Positions 44,902-54,774 of a DNA stretch of 64,000 nucleotides are shown here, piece by piece (within the stretch, counting starts at the first letter, position 1; the number at the start of each line of letters is the position of its first letter). A model generated the notes under the pieces. That model worked only from the letters and a program-made list of their open reading frames with translations. It was not told the origin of the DNA and searched no databases. This stretch comes from Nostoc sp. NMS2 (GTDB taxonomy: Bacteria > Cyanobacteriota > Cyanobacteriia > Cyanobacteriales > Nostocaceae), in the NCBI RefSeq assembly GCF_017115105.1, contig NZ_JABXKH010000064.1, forward strand, positions 82,637-146,636. Direction: 5' to 3'. Made by a program: the position numbers and the translations under genes.

Positions 44902-47274
44902 ATGGCAAATCGTCCACGCAAGCTGACACCAAAAGCCTCTAAACAAAATAAACCTCATACAGGTGTGATGAAACGCATCGCTAAAAAACCCCAGAAAAAG
45001 CTAAAAGGGGGAAGTTGGTTTTCGTCAACGTTAGCGATGCCTACGGTGGCAAGCTACGCAATTTTGTTGAGTAGTGCTAGTCTAATTATGGTTTTCGCCT
45101 GGATTAGCGTTCTCTTCATCTTCAATCCAGACCAGGTAAGCTGGCTAAATAAAATTTTACCTGCATGGGCACAAATCCCCCTTGGGAACCACGAACGCCC
45201 CAAAACTCTCAAACAAATTAAACTCGATTTGAGTCAAAAAAACCAAATATTTGGCGAAACTCTGCCTTTAAGTCAAGATGCGAAAGACTCTTTTTTACTG
45301 CCAGTTTTGCAACAGCGTGCTAATTGTCAATCTGATTGTCAAAAACTTGTCGAACTCAGGGTTTACGAGCTATCACAAGAGTTAGAGTTTAAATCTCAGT
45401 CAGAAAATTACTACTATCTAGCCACTCAATTACCTGTAACTGGGCCAGAGGAATCCTCTGTGATTTCACCCTCACTTGATGAGACATCAGAACCCCAAGA
45501 TATCAGTATTCCCCTTCCTTTAACTGAAGTGCAACGCTTTGACGGTGGGACACCATCATCAGGGGTTTGGTTTAATTTGCGGGGTCATCGCCAACAAGGT
45601 ACTGGTGCTTATGGTGAAGTTGTATACTACAATCCACAACGCACCAATTTACTACAAATGTTGTCTTGGACAAGTCCCAACGGACAATTACCCAGATGGC
45701 AGCAGGTAACTGGTGATGGTACAAAAGAGTTAGTTGTCGATCAAACTATAGGTTTAGAACCGCATTTACAGGTTTACCAAGTCAAGCCTGTGAAGTTATT
45801 TCTCAAACCAATTGAATTAGAGGCGATTACCCTCAAATCAGCACCCCTCAAAGATTCTGCATACCAAAACGCCTTGTCAATTGCCCGTAGTGGACTATGG
45901 ACACCAGCTTTTGAATGGTTGAAATTTATCAAGAAACAGCGCAAAGGAGTTTTTCCAGAGGTGGCGCAAGCGCAAATGGATTTGATTCGCTTGCATTCGC
46001 AACTTACTAAAACCCAAGCCCAGAAAAAATGGGCAAGTCCTAGTCAAGAAGTGCTAGCAGACTTGATTGATGGTCGCTGGGGGAAAGCATTACAGGTGTT
46101 TGAAGCGTCGCCACATAATGCCCAAGAAATTGCGACTCTACTCAAAGCCGATAAAAAACGGTTGTGGAATCGCACAGCCGCAGCGTTGCGGGTGAACCCA
46201 AATAGACTAGATGTGCAAGCTTGGTTCGCTTTGATTTTGGCAGTTCAGCAGGGAAAAGAACACGCTAATTCCTGGTTAAAGACGCAACCAAAAATTACAA
46301 AAGATAATCTTGCTTATATTCAAGGTCTGTTAGCAAGACTCAATGGTGAGGGTGCAAAGTCGCAAATATCTTCTACTCACCCTAGCCAGATTGTTGGTAC
46401 AGTGCAACCAATTACTCAAGTTACTAGTAGCGAGTGGCTGCAACCAAATTCCTCAGCAGAATTGAAACTCACTGATAATCAAGTTTGGTATCAGGTAGAG
46501 GTGAGTGCATTTAATGACGGTAAAAGCTGGCTAAATTCCCCCTTTGAGAATTTGCACCCACCCAAAACTGCCGCCGCCCAATTTTTCTGGAAAACTTTGG
46601 GAATCACTTCTGACCCGGAAATCCAGATTATAGTCTGGTTGCCAAATGGAGAACAAAAAATTACTATAGCCGCTATCAAAGCAGTACAACTACAGGGTAA
46701 AGTTTTGCGCCTATTGGCTGCGGGCCCAAAAATTCCAGAGAATCAAAACGATGTTCTCCAACCCAAACCTCTAGCTTTGACAAATGCAGCACTGGAATGG
46801 GTACAACCATCTCCCATCACTCTCCAAGAACTGCATCAACAAAATCCCCAAGGGGTGAAGGTAATATTATCGAGTGTGTGGCAATCTTTACAGCAATCTG
46901 GTGAAGTTGCGGCTGGTGCTATTCCTACCTTTGAGCAGATGCAGGGAAAGTTGGGTGATTGGCCCGTTCAAGTGATTGATTTAACAAATAACGCTAAACC
47001 AGAAATAATACTGACTATCTCAGCAGCAGCAATCGCATCTTTGAATCAGTCTTCACCTGAAATTCAGGCGGAAAATACAGAGCAACGCCGCGACCGGACT
47101 ATAATTTTGTCTGATAGCAACGAAGTCATTTACACTGATTTTACAATAAATGACTTACAAAGACTCTCTGCGATCGCCAAGCTTTCAGACGTGCAATCTT
47201 TAGCTTTATTAGTAGAAAATGCTCATAACTACAGTTTGAGGCGCTGGTCAGAGAAAAATCAGCGCTTTGAATAG
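44902..47274 (+). CDS. Large conserved cyanobacterial protein with one membrane span
   Basis: 790 residues from ATG 44902 (MANRPRKLTPKASKQNKPHT); the earlier ATG at 44836 reads through heptamer repeats (RITNYEL), so it is rejected. A basic N-terminal tail is followed by one membrane span (about 54-82, SYAILLSSASLIMVFAWISVLF). The large extracytoplasmic part includes a wall of helical segments and a repeat-like C-terminal beta-rich region, with no enzymatic motif seen. No family name is known to me. In-frame, residues LAMPTVASYA are encoded by a dispersed-repeat-like sequence (45030-45062). Confidence 0.75.
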   Translation: MANRPRKLTPKASKQNKPHTGVMKRIAKKPQKKLKGGSWFSSTLAMPTVASYAILLSSASLIMVFAWISVLFIFNPDQVSWLNKILPAWAQIPLGNHERPKTLKQIKLDLSQKNQIFGETLPLSQDAKDSFLLPVLQQRANCQSDCQKLVELRVYELSQELEFKSQSENYYYLATQLPVTGPEESSVISPSLDETSEPQDISIPLPLTEVQRFDGGTPSSGVWFNLRGHRQQGTGAYGEVVYYNPQRTNLLQMLSWTSPNGQLPRWQQVTGDGTKELVVDQTIGLEPHLQVYQVKPVKLFLKPIELEAITLKSAPLKDSAYQNALSIARSGLWTPAFEWLKFIKKQRKGVFPEVAQAQMDLIRLHSQLTKTQAQKKWASPSQEVLADLIDGRWGKALQVFEASPHNAQEIATLLKADKKRLWNRTAAALRVNPNRLDVQAWFALILAVQQGKEHANSWLKTQPKITKDNLAYIQGLLARLNGEGAKSQISSTHPSQIVGTVQPITQVTSSEWLQPNSSAELKLTDNQVWYQVEVSAFNDGKSWLNSPFENLHPPKTAAAQFFWKTLGITSDPEIQIIVWLPNGEQKITIAAIKAVQLQGKVLRLLAAGPKIPENQNDVLQPKPLALTNAALEWVQPSPITLQELHQQNPQGVKVILSSVWQSLQQSGEVAAGAIPTFEQMQGKLGDWPVQVIDLTNNAKPEIILTISAAAIASLNQSSPEIQAENTEQRRDRTIILSDSNEVIYTDFTINDLQRLSAIAKLSDVQSLALLVENAHNYSLRRWSEKNQRFE

Positions 47275-47568
47275 CACGCCCCCTAATCAAATTTAAATTA
47301 AAGAGGCACTGGCGTAGGCGTAGCCCGTCGTAGACATCGCTATCTCCAAAATTAACGTGCTAATTTTAGATTTTGGATTTGGTTTTCGGTTCAAGCCCCG
47401 CACGCCACTTGCTCATCTTGGCTGCGAGCCAAGACCGCAGCGGCTCCCCTTGTGGTCGGAACAAATCTAAAAATCCCCAAGCCTTGCATCCTTGTGGTCA
47501 GGGTCAATCCAAAATCGCAAACTTGTACTGAGTGCAGTCGAAGTATCTAAAATCCAAAATTGATTGAC
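47275..47568. other. Repeat-rich spacer
   Basis: Contains dispersed repeat pieces GCGTAGGCGTAGCCCGTCGT near 47312 and CAAGACCGCAGCGGCTCCCC near 47429. No gene is seen. Confidence 0.4.
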
Positions 47569-47760
47569 TTATTCTTTTTGGTTAGTTTCGGCTAGACGTT
47601 GGTTCTTCAGGTTTTCCAACTGCTGCAACAGAGAGTCTACTTCTGCTTGTAAATGCATAAATTTAGCTTGCTGATCGTCTTGATAATAAGACTTGGTTAG
47701 CTTACTGACCCAGTTAGCCTGGGACTCGCGATCGGAAACACTAGATAAACAAGTAGGCAT
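47569..47760 (-). CDS. Small conserved coiled-coil protein, unknown
   Basis: 63 residues: MPTCLSSVSDRESQANWVSK, then KFMHLQAEVDSLLQQLENLK with heptad spacing of Leu, Val and Leu, so a short coiled coil is likely. The ATG at 47760 opens it. I do not recognise a named family. It stands alone on the minus strand. Confidence 0.6.
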   Translation of the reverse strand: MPTCLSSVSDRESQANWVSKLTKSYYQDDQQAKFMHLQAEVDSLLQQLENLKNQRLAETNQKE

Positions 47761-48411
47761 CGCTAATTAAATCCACAATTTAACTCACACCATTAGAAAT
47801 ATTATAATAATGCTCTTCTAAGCTTTATTAAAATATTGTATATTTTTCATCAATTACTCTAATGGATTTTAGGTTCAATCATAAGAGACGGTGATCGTAA
47901 TGGCTGTGTTCCAAAGAAAACATCACCCTAAGTGTGCAAAGCTTCCGCCCACTTGACGATACTTAGCAATACTTAAATTGATAGCCTATCAATTATGGTT
48001 GTATGAATTATTATCGCCGTTTTTGGGGAATTTACGCACGAATTATATGTAGACTATATCAAGAATTCTGCTAAATTATGAAAATTGAGGACTTACGCTG
48101 CAGAGATTCCCCCAATCTCTTTAAAAATATACCTTTTTAACATCCACTCTTTTTGGCAGTAGTCTTTGGGCAAGGACTCGCCCAAGACTACTGCCAAGGA
48201 GAGACAGCGCATTGCCTATTTAACTGGTATTCTAAATAAAAATGGCAAGTGAAACACCTGCACCACAAAAAATAATATTCTATAAGTAATATTCTTTTGG
48301 AACTAAAGGGCTGGGACAGGGCAAAGAAAAATTCACTTTCTTCCTCTTCCGTTTCGATCTGCCACTTTCTCTAAAATATCGAATCCAAAACATTAAGAAA
48401 TTTTAAATCCT
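47761..48411. other. Intergenic region with a large hairpin before thrC
   Basis: No gene is seen. A near-perfect hairpin lies at 48153-48197 (listed separately). The AT-rich stretch 47761-48150 has no clear feature. Confidence 0.4.
48153..48197. repeat. Large hairpin upstream of thrC
   Basis: TTGGCAGTAGTCTTTGGGC (48153-48171) pairs with GCCCAAGACTACTGCCAA (48180-48197) with one bulged T and an eight-base loop. It lies 215 bases before thrC. It may be a control RNA structure or a dispersed repeat. Confidence 0.7.
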
Positions 48412-49503
48412 GTGACTTTGAGCCTGTCTGTTGCTAAATCTCATCGCCAACCCTGGCCCGGACTGATAGAAGCCTATCGCCAATACTTGCCTGTCAGTGA
48501 AAAAACCCCAGTCGTCACTCTTTTGGAGGGCAACACACCTCTAATACCAGTGCCAGCGATCGCAGAACGTATTGGCAGACAAGTACGGGTTTTTGTAAAA
48601 TATGATGGTTTAAATCCTACCGGCAGCTTCAAAGACCGGGGGATGACTATGGCAATTTCTAAGGCCAAGGAAGCAGGAGCAAAAGCAGTAATTTGTGCCA
48701 GCACGGGTAACACCTCAGCCGCCGCCGCCGCTTATGCAAGGCGTGGGGGAATGAATGCCTTTGTATTAATTCCTGACGGTTATGTAGCCCTGGGCAAATT
48801 AGCCCAAGCATTACTTTACGGTGCAGAAGTATTGGCAATTAAAGGTAATTTTGACCAAGCGCTAGAAATTGTCCGCGAAATGGCCGAAAGCTATCCGGTC
48901 ACTTTGGTTAATTCGGTCAATCCCTACCGCCTAGAAGGGCAGAAAACAGGAGCCTTTGAAATCGTCGATGCGCTGGGTGATGCCCCAGACTGGCTATGTA
49001 TCCCCGTAGGTAATGCAGGAAACATCACAGCATATTGGATGGGCTTTTGTCAATATCATCAAGATGGAAAGTGCGATCGCTTACCCCGAATGATGGGATT
49101 CCAAGCCGCAGGTGCAGCCCCATTAGTACACGGTCAGCCCGTGGCGCATCCTGAAACCCTAGCGACAGCAATTCGCATTGGCAACCCTGCTAGCTGGGAA
49201 TTAGCGATCGCAGCCCAAACCGCAAGTCAGGGAAATTTCCATGCCGTTACCGATGCAGAAATTCTTGATGCTTATCGACTTTTAGCATCATCAGAAGGTA
49301 TCTTCTGCGAACCTGCTAGCGCCGCTTCTGTAGCTGGGTTATTGCAGGTAAAAGACCAAATTCCTACAGGGGCGACAGTGGTTTGTGTCCTCACAGGCAA
49401 TGGTCTAAAAGACCCAGATACAGCCATTAAACACAATCACAGTCAATTTAAACAGGGGATTGCAGCAGAATTGGGCGCAGTCGCCGAAGCAATGGGATTT
49501 TAA
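48412..49503 (+). CDS. thrC: Threonine synthase
   Basis: 363 residues from GTG 48412. This PLP enzyme turns O-phosphohomoserine into threonine. The PLP lysine lies in [10 protein letters not shown] near residue 70, the phosphate loop is [19 protein letters not shown] ([16 protein letters not shown]), and [14 protein letters not shown] is the substrate loop near 95-108. The C-terminal [15 protein letters not shown] is conserved. Length fits the short plant/cyanobacterial class. No neighbour in the threonine pathway is present. Confidence 0.96.
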   Translation: MTLSLSVAKSHRQPWPGLIEAYRQYLPVSEKTPVVTLLEGNTPLIPVPAIAERIGRQVRVFVKYDGLNPTGSFKDRGMTMAISKAKEAGAKAVICASTGNTSAAAAAYARRGGMNAFVLIPDGYVALGKLAQALLYGAEVLAIKGNFDQALEIVREMAESYPVTLVNSVNPYRLEGQKTGAFEIVDALGDAPDWLCIPVGNAGNITAYWMGFCQYHQDGKCDRLPRMMGFQAAGAAPLVHGQPVAHPETLATAIRIGNPASWELAIAAQTASQGNFHAVTDAEILDAYRLLASSEGIFCEPASAASVAGLLQVKDQIPTGATVVCVLTGNGLKDPDTAIKHNHSQFKQGIAAELGAVAEAMGF

Positions 49504-49866
49504 GCAGCCTGGAAATACAAGCGATCGTAATATCTAATTGGAAAATTGCGTAGGCAAAGCCTACCGGAGGTATCGCAGCCAAGATTTTTCAGTCTGACTA
49601 GTGTAAAAATAACCCCAAATTGCAAAATGTTTGCGATAGATGAATTCAGACTAAGCAAGATGCAGCCAGGCAATCCCCAATCCAAAATCGTTCGACTGAG
49701 CGAAGTCGAAGTCTAAAATTTAAAATCCAAAATGGTATAATCCTAAAGAATTTTTAATCAACTGGTTGATCATTTTAATAATCACCAACAAAGAAAATGA
49801 TACAAGCCCCTAAATTTATTTATGGGGATTAAAAATTATTGAATTTTGAATTTGGAGCGAAGCAAC
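49504..49866. other. Intergenic region with shared leader of cpcT
   Basis: Contains repeat pieces TTCGACTGAGCGAAGTCGAA near 49688. Its last 25 bases (49842-49866) match the leader before pebB. No gene is seen. Confidence 0.5.
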
Positions 49867-50481
49867 GTGACTCATTCTACTGATATTGCTACCTTAGCCC
49901 AATGGATGTCAGCTGACTTTAGTAATCAAGAACAAGCTTTTGAAAATCCACCTTTTTATGCTCACATTCGCGTATGTATCCGTCCCCTTCCCTTGGAATT
50001 GTTCTCAGGGGTAAGTTTGTTTCTTGAACAAGCTTATGATTTTATGCTCAATCAACCCTACCGGATGCGAGTAATGAAGTTGATTCCGGTAGAAAATCAT
50101 ATTATTATTGAACACTACACCCTTAAAGAAGAACAAAAGTTTTACGGCGCATCTCGTGAACCTGAACGTTTAAAAGTTTTATCCATTGACCAATTGGAAA
50201 AAATGTCAGGTTGCAACATGGTCGTAGAGTGGACAGGTAATAGCTTTAAAGGCAGGGTTGAACCTGGTAAAGGCTGCATTGTAGTTCGTGACGGCAAAAA
50301 TACTTATTTAGATAACGAATTTGAGATTGACGCTAAAGAATTTTTCAGCCTCGACCGGGGAAGAGATTTAGACACTGATGAGCGTCTCTGGGGTTCCATC
50401 GCCGGCCCATTTCACTTTGTCCGATGGGCTAATTTTGCCGATGAAGTTAAGCTAATTAACGCGCTAGATGCTCAAAGTTAG
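49867..50481 (+). CDS. cpcT: Phycocyanobilin lyase CpcT
   Basis: About 204 residues from GTG 49867 (VTHSTDIATLAQWMSADFSN), preceded by GGAG; the start at 49846 is inside the leader repeat and is rejected. CpcT attaches phycocyanobilin to Cys153/155 of beta-phycocyanin and beta-phycoerythrocyanin. Blocks HIRVCIRPLPLELFSG, FYGASREPERLKVL, MSGCNMVVEWTGNSFKGRVE in part and WGSIAGPFHFVRWANFADEV match. It is a paralogue of cpeT. It lies apart from the cpe island. Confidence 0.92.
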   Translation: MTHSTDIATLAQWMSADFSNQEQAFENPPFYAHIRVCIRPLPLELFSGVSLFLEQAYDFMLNQPYRMRVMKLIPVENHIIIEHYTLKEEQKFYGASREPERLKVLSIDQLEKMSGCNMVVEWTGNSFKGRVEPGKGCIVVRDGKNTYLDNEFEIDAKEFFSLDRGRDLDTDERLWGSIAGPFHFVRWANFADEVKLINALDAQS

Positions 50482-50845
50482 CCGCTTGTGGGTAGATGTT
50501 CATCAACATCTATTTCACGACATCCCACTTACAACTGTTAATTTATTTATTGACATTCTTAAAAATGGTGTCAAATAGGGGGTCTGGAACACGCTCCTAG
50601 CAAGGAAGCATGGGTTAAGGTATGCTAAATTATCACTGCGTCATGATGACAGAAGTTTGGATTAGCGATCGCTAATCCAGATATAACGAGAACCTGGACG
50701 ACGATGCAAGATTAAAAGACTACCAGAAACATCCAGTTAACCCACTATCTCTACCTCACAATCTTGTGCTACTATCATTAGACTGATGCTATTGCCTGCT
50801 TAACATATCAATTGGTAGGCAAAAAAGACTTTATAGTGTCGATGT
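50482..50845. other. Intergenic region before tRNA-Cys
   Basis: No gene is seen. It is AT-rich with a HIP1-like AGCGATCGCT at 50664-50673. Confidence 0.4.
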
Positions 50846-50916
<71 letters not shown>

Positions 50917-51097
50917 TTTAACTCATTATTTCTCACTAACCCTTGCAAAACAAGGGTTATGCCGTAAATTAATAGCAATTCAAAAGCAACCCAAACTGTC
51001 AATTGGCGTAAAACTGGGGTACTAAAGAAGCGTCAAAATATACCTAATTGTGTCAGAATACATCAAAGTATGCCAATTGAGTAGTTACAATTTTAGT

Positions 51098-51363
51098 CAC
51101 AATTTTGGATAGCAGAATAGACGAGGCAAACGACAAGCTTCGAGCAGCAAATACCAAGGTATCAATCGAGCGGAGGGGAAACAGGCTTTGGCTGAGGGCA
51201 ACCCTACCTTCAAAACCCCACATCAAAAAGCAGCAGCCGTACAGCCGCGAAAATTGCCCAGTGACAAACTGATTGCCGAGTTTCGGGAAAATATCAAAAG
51301 TCAGTCGTGGCAGTGGCTGTATGGGATGATTGCCACCTATGGACTGCGATCGTCGATCCAGTG
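51098..51363 (+). pseudogene. Site-specific integrase remnant
   Basis: Two frames carry parts of a tyrosine integrase. The first reads EANDKLRAANTKVSIERRGN and RLWLRATLPSKP, the start of cyanobacterial integrases. The second reads KLPSDKLIAEFRENIKSQSW and QWLYGMIATYGLR up to the first catalytic Arg region, then stops. The middle and the rest of the catalytic domain are missing. It lies 180 bases from tRNA-Cys, a usual integration site. Confidence 0.7.
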
Positions 51364-51504
51364 AATGCCCTCCTTCCACTCACCGGATTTAATTCGGCGC
51401 AAAATGCTACTGCGGCTGTAGCCTTTGCCAAGCTTCTCATGCGCTTGCTCTATAGTGACTAGCTGTGTTGGGTCGATGTTCAGACTATTCAGCCGCTTGT
51501 TCAC
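51337..51504 (-). pseudogene. HTH-like companion gene of the integrase, truncated
   Basis: A 55-codon frame from GTG 51504: IDPTQLVTIEQAHEKLGKGY, then SRSSILRRIKSGEWKEGIHW and I-D-D-R-S-P. It looks like an excisionase- or MerR-type helix-turn-helix start with the rest cut off at the integrase remnant (sequence shared with 51340-51360). It overlaps the stop of an upstream frame by 20 bases. Confidence 0.5.
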
Positions 51505-51625
51505 GAGAGTTCAACTCCTGCTGTGCTACACAAATCAAGTCTTTCAGGTCGTCTACGGCAAGTTTCTGCAAATCAATTTGGGTTAACAAATCTATCGCCT
51601 TAACACGGGGTGCGATCGCACTTGA
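51485..51625 (-). pseudogene. Small gene fragment upstream of the HTH-like frame
   Basis: A 46-codon open frame: APRVKAIDLLTQIDLQKLAV, then DDLKDLICVAQQELNSREQA and A-E. It has no start codon of its own, being cut by a TAG at its 5' side. The overlap with the next frame suggests two coupled genes of an integrative element. Confidence 0.45.
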
Positions 51626-51702
51626 CTATCCCAGCCGGTCGGCTGTTCTCTGTCCCGTCGCCAGAAGTCATGTAAATTAAGTATTGTTCCCAAGAAAGGA
51701 GT

Positions 51703-51965
51703 TTTACAGGAACATTACGGGTCATTCGTCGTGCTATTCCTAAATTTCAACATTTGCAACCAGAAGAATTCCCCCTTTTTTGGATTGGTTAACCCTAGAG
51801 ATTCTGGATACATTATTACCCGAACAAATTCGCCGTAATAATCCCAGGGTCGTGAAAAAAACCGTATCATAGTTTCGCTCTAAAAAGCCAAAACACAGAG
51901 GTACTGGAAAACGAGTAGAAGCTCCGAAATTTCACATCACTAATCAGCTTTTTAGCCTTAACTAA
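51703..51965 (+). pseudogene. Transposase C-terminal remnant (IS4-like)
   Basis: Frame one reads FTGTLRVIRRAIPKFQHLQP and EEFPLFW, then a shift continues as LDWLTLEILDTLLPEQIRRN, NPRVVKKTVS, an in-frame TAG, and FRSKKPKHRGTGKR. This is the tail of the IS4-type transposases common in Nostoc. It has a frameshift and a stop, and lacks the catalytic part, so it cannot work. Confidence 0.7.
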
Positions 51966-52166
51966 ATCGTATTGGCTTTTAACCCACTTCCCAGAGGGCA
52001 AAAAATATATTTTCTTCCTCCTGCCTCCAGCAAGAATTGCCCTCTGTCTTTCCTCGCTAACAAAGGCTGGAAAAATTCATCATGGGTAGATGGCCATCAT
52101 CTGGAAAACAAGTACAATTCCTTACTGATGAATCCATCAAAAACTTTTTGTAAGGGAGTGTCGATA

Positions 52167-54548
52167 ATGACATTAGCAACAACTCCACAAACAAAGCCTT
52201 TAACAGATGAAGAATTACGGAAGATCAACGCCTACTGGCGTGCAGCTAACTATCTTTCAGTTGGGCAGATATATCTACTTGACAATCCGCTACTGAGAGA
52301 ACCGTTAAAGGTGGAACACGTCAAACCCAGGCTTTTGGGTCACTGGGGAACAACACCAGGGCTGAACTTTATCTATGCTCACCTGAATCGGGTCATTAAA
52401 AAATATGACCTAAACACGATCTATATTGCTGGCCCTGGTCATGGAGGCCCTGGACTGGTAGCCAACACCTATCTAGAAGGCACTTACACTGAGTATTATC
52501 ACAACATCTCCCAGGATACTGAAGGAATTCAGAAACTCTTCAAACAATTCTCTTTCCCCGGTGGTATTCCCAGCCACGTTGCACCAGAAACCCCTGGTTC
52601 CATCCACGAAGGCGGGGAACTAGGTTACGCCCTCGTCCACGCTTTCGGTGCTGCCTTTGATAACCCTGACTTGATCGTTGCTGCTGTTGTGGGTGACGGC
52701 GAAGCTGAAACAGGTGCTTTAGCAGCTAGCTGGCATTCCAACAAGTTTCTTAACCCCGTGCATGATGGGGCTGTACTGCCGATTCTGCACCTGAATGGAT
52801 ATAAAATTGCTAATCCAACTGTATTGGCACGGATTAGCCATGAGGAATTAGAAAGCTTATTTGTAGGCTACGGCTACAAACCCTACTTTGTTGAAGGTGA
52901 CGATCCCGCAGATGTCCACCAGCAGATGGCGGCTACTCTAGATATAGCGATCGCCCAAATTCAAAGTATTCAAAGAGAAGTCCGCGTCCACGGTTTTACT
53001 GAACGTCCCCAGTGGCCGATGATTGTCATGCGAACCCCCAAAGGTTGGACAGGGCCAAAGGAAGTTGATGGCAAAAAAACTGAAGGTTCTTGGCGATCGC
53101 ACCAAGTTCCTTTTGGCAACATCGCCAAACAGCCAGAACACCTGAAACTCCTAGAAGATTGGATGAAGAGTTACCAACCAGAAGAACTCTTCGACAGCAA
53201 CGGTAAGCTGATTCCCGAATTAGCAGAACTGGCTCCCAAAGGTCATCGACGCATGGGTGACAATCCCCACGCTAACGGCGGCATTTTGCTGCGCGACTTG
53301 AAGATACCGGACTTTCAAGACTATGCTGTAGATGTTCTCAAACCAGGACAAGCGATCGCCGAAGCTACCCAAGTTGCAGGAATTTTTCTCCGGGATATCA
53401 TGCAACTTAACCAAGAAAGCCGCAACTTCCGCATCGTCGGCCCCGATGAAACGGTATCAAATCGCTTAGGCGCTGTGCTAGAAGTCACGGACAGGGATTG
53501 GGCAGCCCAGATCCTCCCGGAAGATGAACACCTTTCCCCCGATGGTCGGGTGATGGAAATTCTCAGCGAAACTTGTTGTCAAGGATGGTTAGAAGGCTAC
53601 CTCCTCACAGGACGACATGGGTTCTTCTCCTGCTATGAGGCATTTATCCACATCATTGACTCAATGTTCAATCAGCACGCCAAATGGTTGAAAACGACCA
53701 GACATATTCCTTGGCGTAAACCCATTGCTTCCCTCAATTACCTACTCACCTCCCACGTTTGGCGACAAGACCATAATGGCTTCTCTCACCAAGATCCCGG
53801 TTTTATCGACCATGTAATCAATAAGAAAGCAGAGATCGTTCGCGTGTATTTGCCCCCCGATGCCAACACCTTGCTATCTGTAACCGATCACTGTCTGAGA
53901 AGCCGTAACTATGTCAACGTCATCGTCGCCGGAAAGCAACCAGCATTGCAATACCTCAATATTGATGCTGCTATCAAGCACTGCACCAAAGGCATCGGTA
54001 TTTGGGAATGGGCAAGCAACGACCAAGGCGGCGAACCAGATGTAGTGATGGCTTGTGCTGGGGATATTCCCACCTTAGAAACCTTAGCGGCTGTGGATAT
54101 TCTGCGCCAGCACTTCCCTGAGTTAAAGGTGCGGGTAGTGAACGTAGTCGATTTGATGACACTACAGCCAAAAAGCGAACATCCCCACGGTTTGAGTGAA
54201 AAAGACTTTGAAACGATTTTTACTACAGACAAACCGATTATCTTTGCCTTTCATGGCTATCCTTGGCTGATTCATCGCCTAACCTATCGCCAGACCAACC
54301 ATCATAACTTGCATGTGCGTGGCTATAAGGAAGAAGGAACCACCACAACTCCCTTTGATATGGTTGTGCTTAACGATCTCGATCGCTTTCACCTAGTAAT
54401 GGACGTAATTGCTCGTGTGCCAAAGCTAGGATATAGGGCGGCTTATGTCAAACAGCATCTGCAAGATAAGCTAATTGAACACAAACATTACATTGAGAAG
54501 TACGGCGACGATATGCCGGAAATTCGGGACTGGAAGTGGCCGTATTAA
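52167..54548 (+). CDS. xfp: Phosphoketolase (xylulose-5-phosphate/fructose-6-phosphate)
   Basis: 793 residues from ATG 52167 ([20 protein letters not shown]), preceded by AAGGGAG; the track upstream to 51972 is not family-like. The thiamine-diphosphate enzyme splits xylulose 5-phosphate or fructose 6-phosphate to acetyl phosphate. Motifs: [19 protein letters not shown] in part, [28 protein letters not shown]-like [18 protein letters not shown] and [19 protein letters not shown]. Length is normal. It offers a carbon-conserving bypass of glycolysis in cyanobacteria. No operon partner is seen. Confidence 0.96.
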   Translation: MTLATTPQTKPLTDEELRKINAYWRAANYLSVGQIYLLDNPLLREPLKVEHVKPRLLGHWGTTPGLNFIYAHLNRVIKKYDLNTIYIAGPGHGGPGLVANTYLEGTYTEYYHNISQDTEGIQKLFKQFSFPGGIPSHVAPETPGSIHEGGELGYALVHAFGAAFDNPDLIVAAVVGDGEAETGALAASWHSNKFLNPVHDGAVLPILHLNGYKIANPTVLARISHEELESLFVGYGYKPYFVEGDDPADVHQQMAATLDIAIAQIQSIQREVRVHGFTERPQWPMIVMRTPKGWTGPKEVDGKKTEGSWRSHQVPFGNIAKQPEHLKLLEDWMKSYQPEELFDSNGKLIPELAELAPKGHRRMGDNPHANGGILLRDLKIPDFQDYAVDVLKPGQAIAEATQVAGIFLRDIMQLNQESRNFRIVGPDETVSNRLGAVLEVTDRDWAAQILPEDEHLSPDGRVMEILSETCCQGWLEGYLLTGRHGFFSCYEAFIHIIDSMFNQHAKWLKTTRHIPWRKPIASLNYLLTSHVWRQDHNGFSHQDPGFIDHVINKKAEIVRVYLPPDANTLLSVTDHCLRSRNYVNVIVAGKQPALQYLNIDAAIKHCTKGIGIWEWASNDQGGEPDVVMACAGDIPTLETLAAVDILRQHFPELKVRVVNVVDLMTLQPKSEHPHGLSEKDFETIFTTDKPIIFAFHGYPWLIHRLTYRQTNHHNLHVRGYKEEGTTTTPFDMVVLNDLDRFHLVMDVIARVPKLGYRAAYVKQHLQDKLIEHKHYIEKYGDDMPEIRDWKWPY

Positions 54549-54774
54549 TAGGAAGACAGGCTTTTTCAGTTGAAGAGAATATACAACTTTGCTAACTCCC
54601 TGACTTTGTAGGTAAGGGAGTTTTCTTGACATTTCCCAAGAATAAATTCGGGGGATTCTAGCATCGCTGACGCTCTTTGCTTTTACTGGTTTTGCAACCA
54701 ATAAAAGTAGGGAGAGCATCTCCAAAGCGCGTTAGTTTGGGGTTGCCCACCCCTACCGTTTGCACTACTTAAAA
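54549..54774. other. Short spacer between convergent genes
   Basis: No gene is seen. Two convergent genes (phosphoketolase and toxin-like) end here. A G/C-rich CTGACTTTGTAGGTAAGGGA stretch has no clear terminator shape. Confidence 0.35.

Noticed and set aside
51053..51379. Minus-strand 108-codon frame after tRNA-Cys
   Set aside because: It is antisense to the clear integrase remnant and has no family look.
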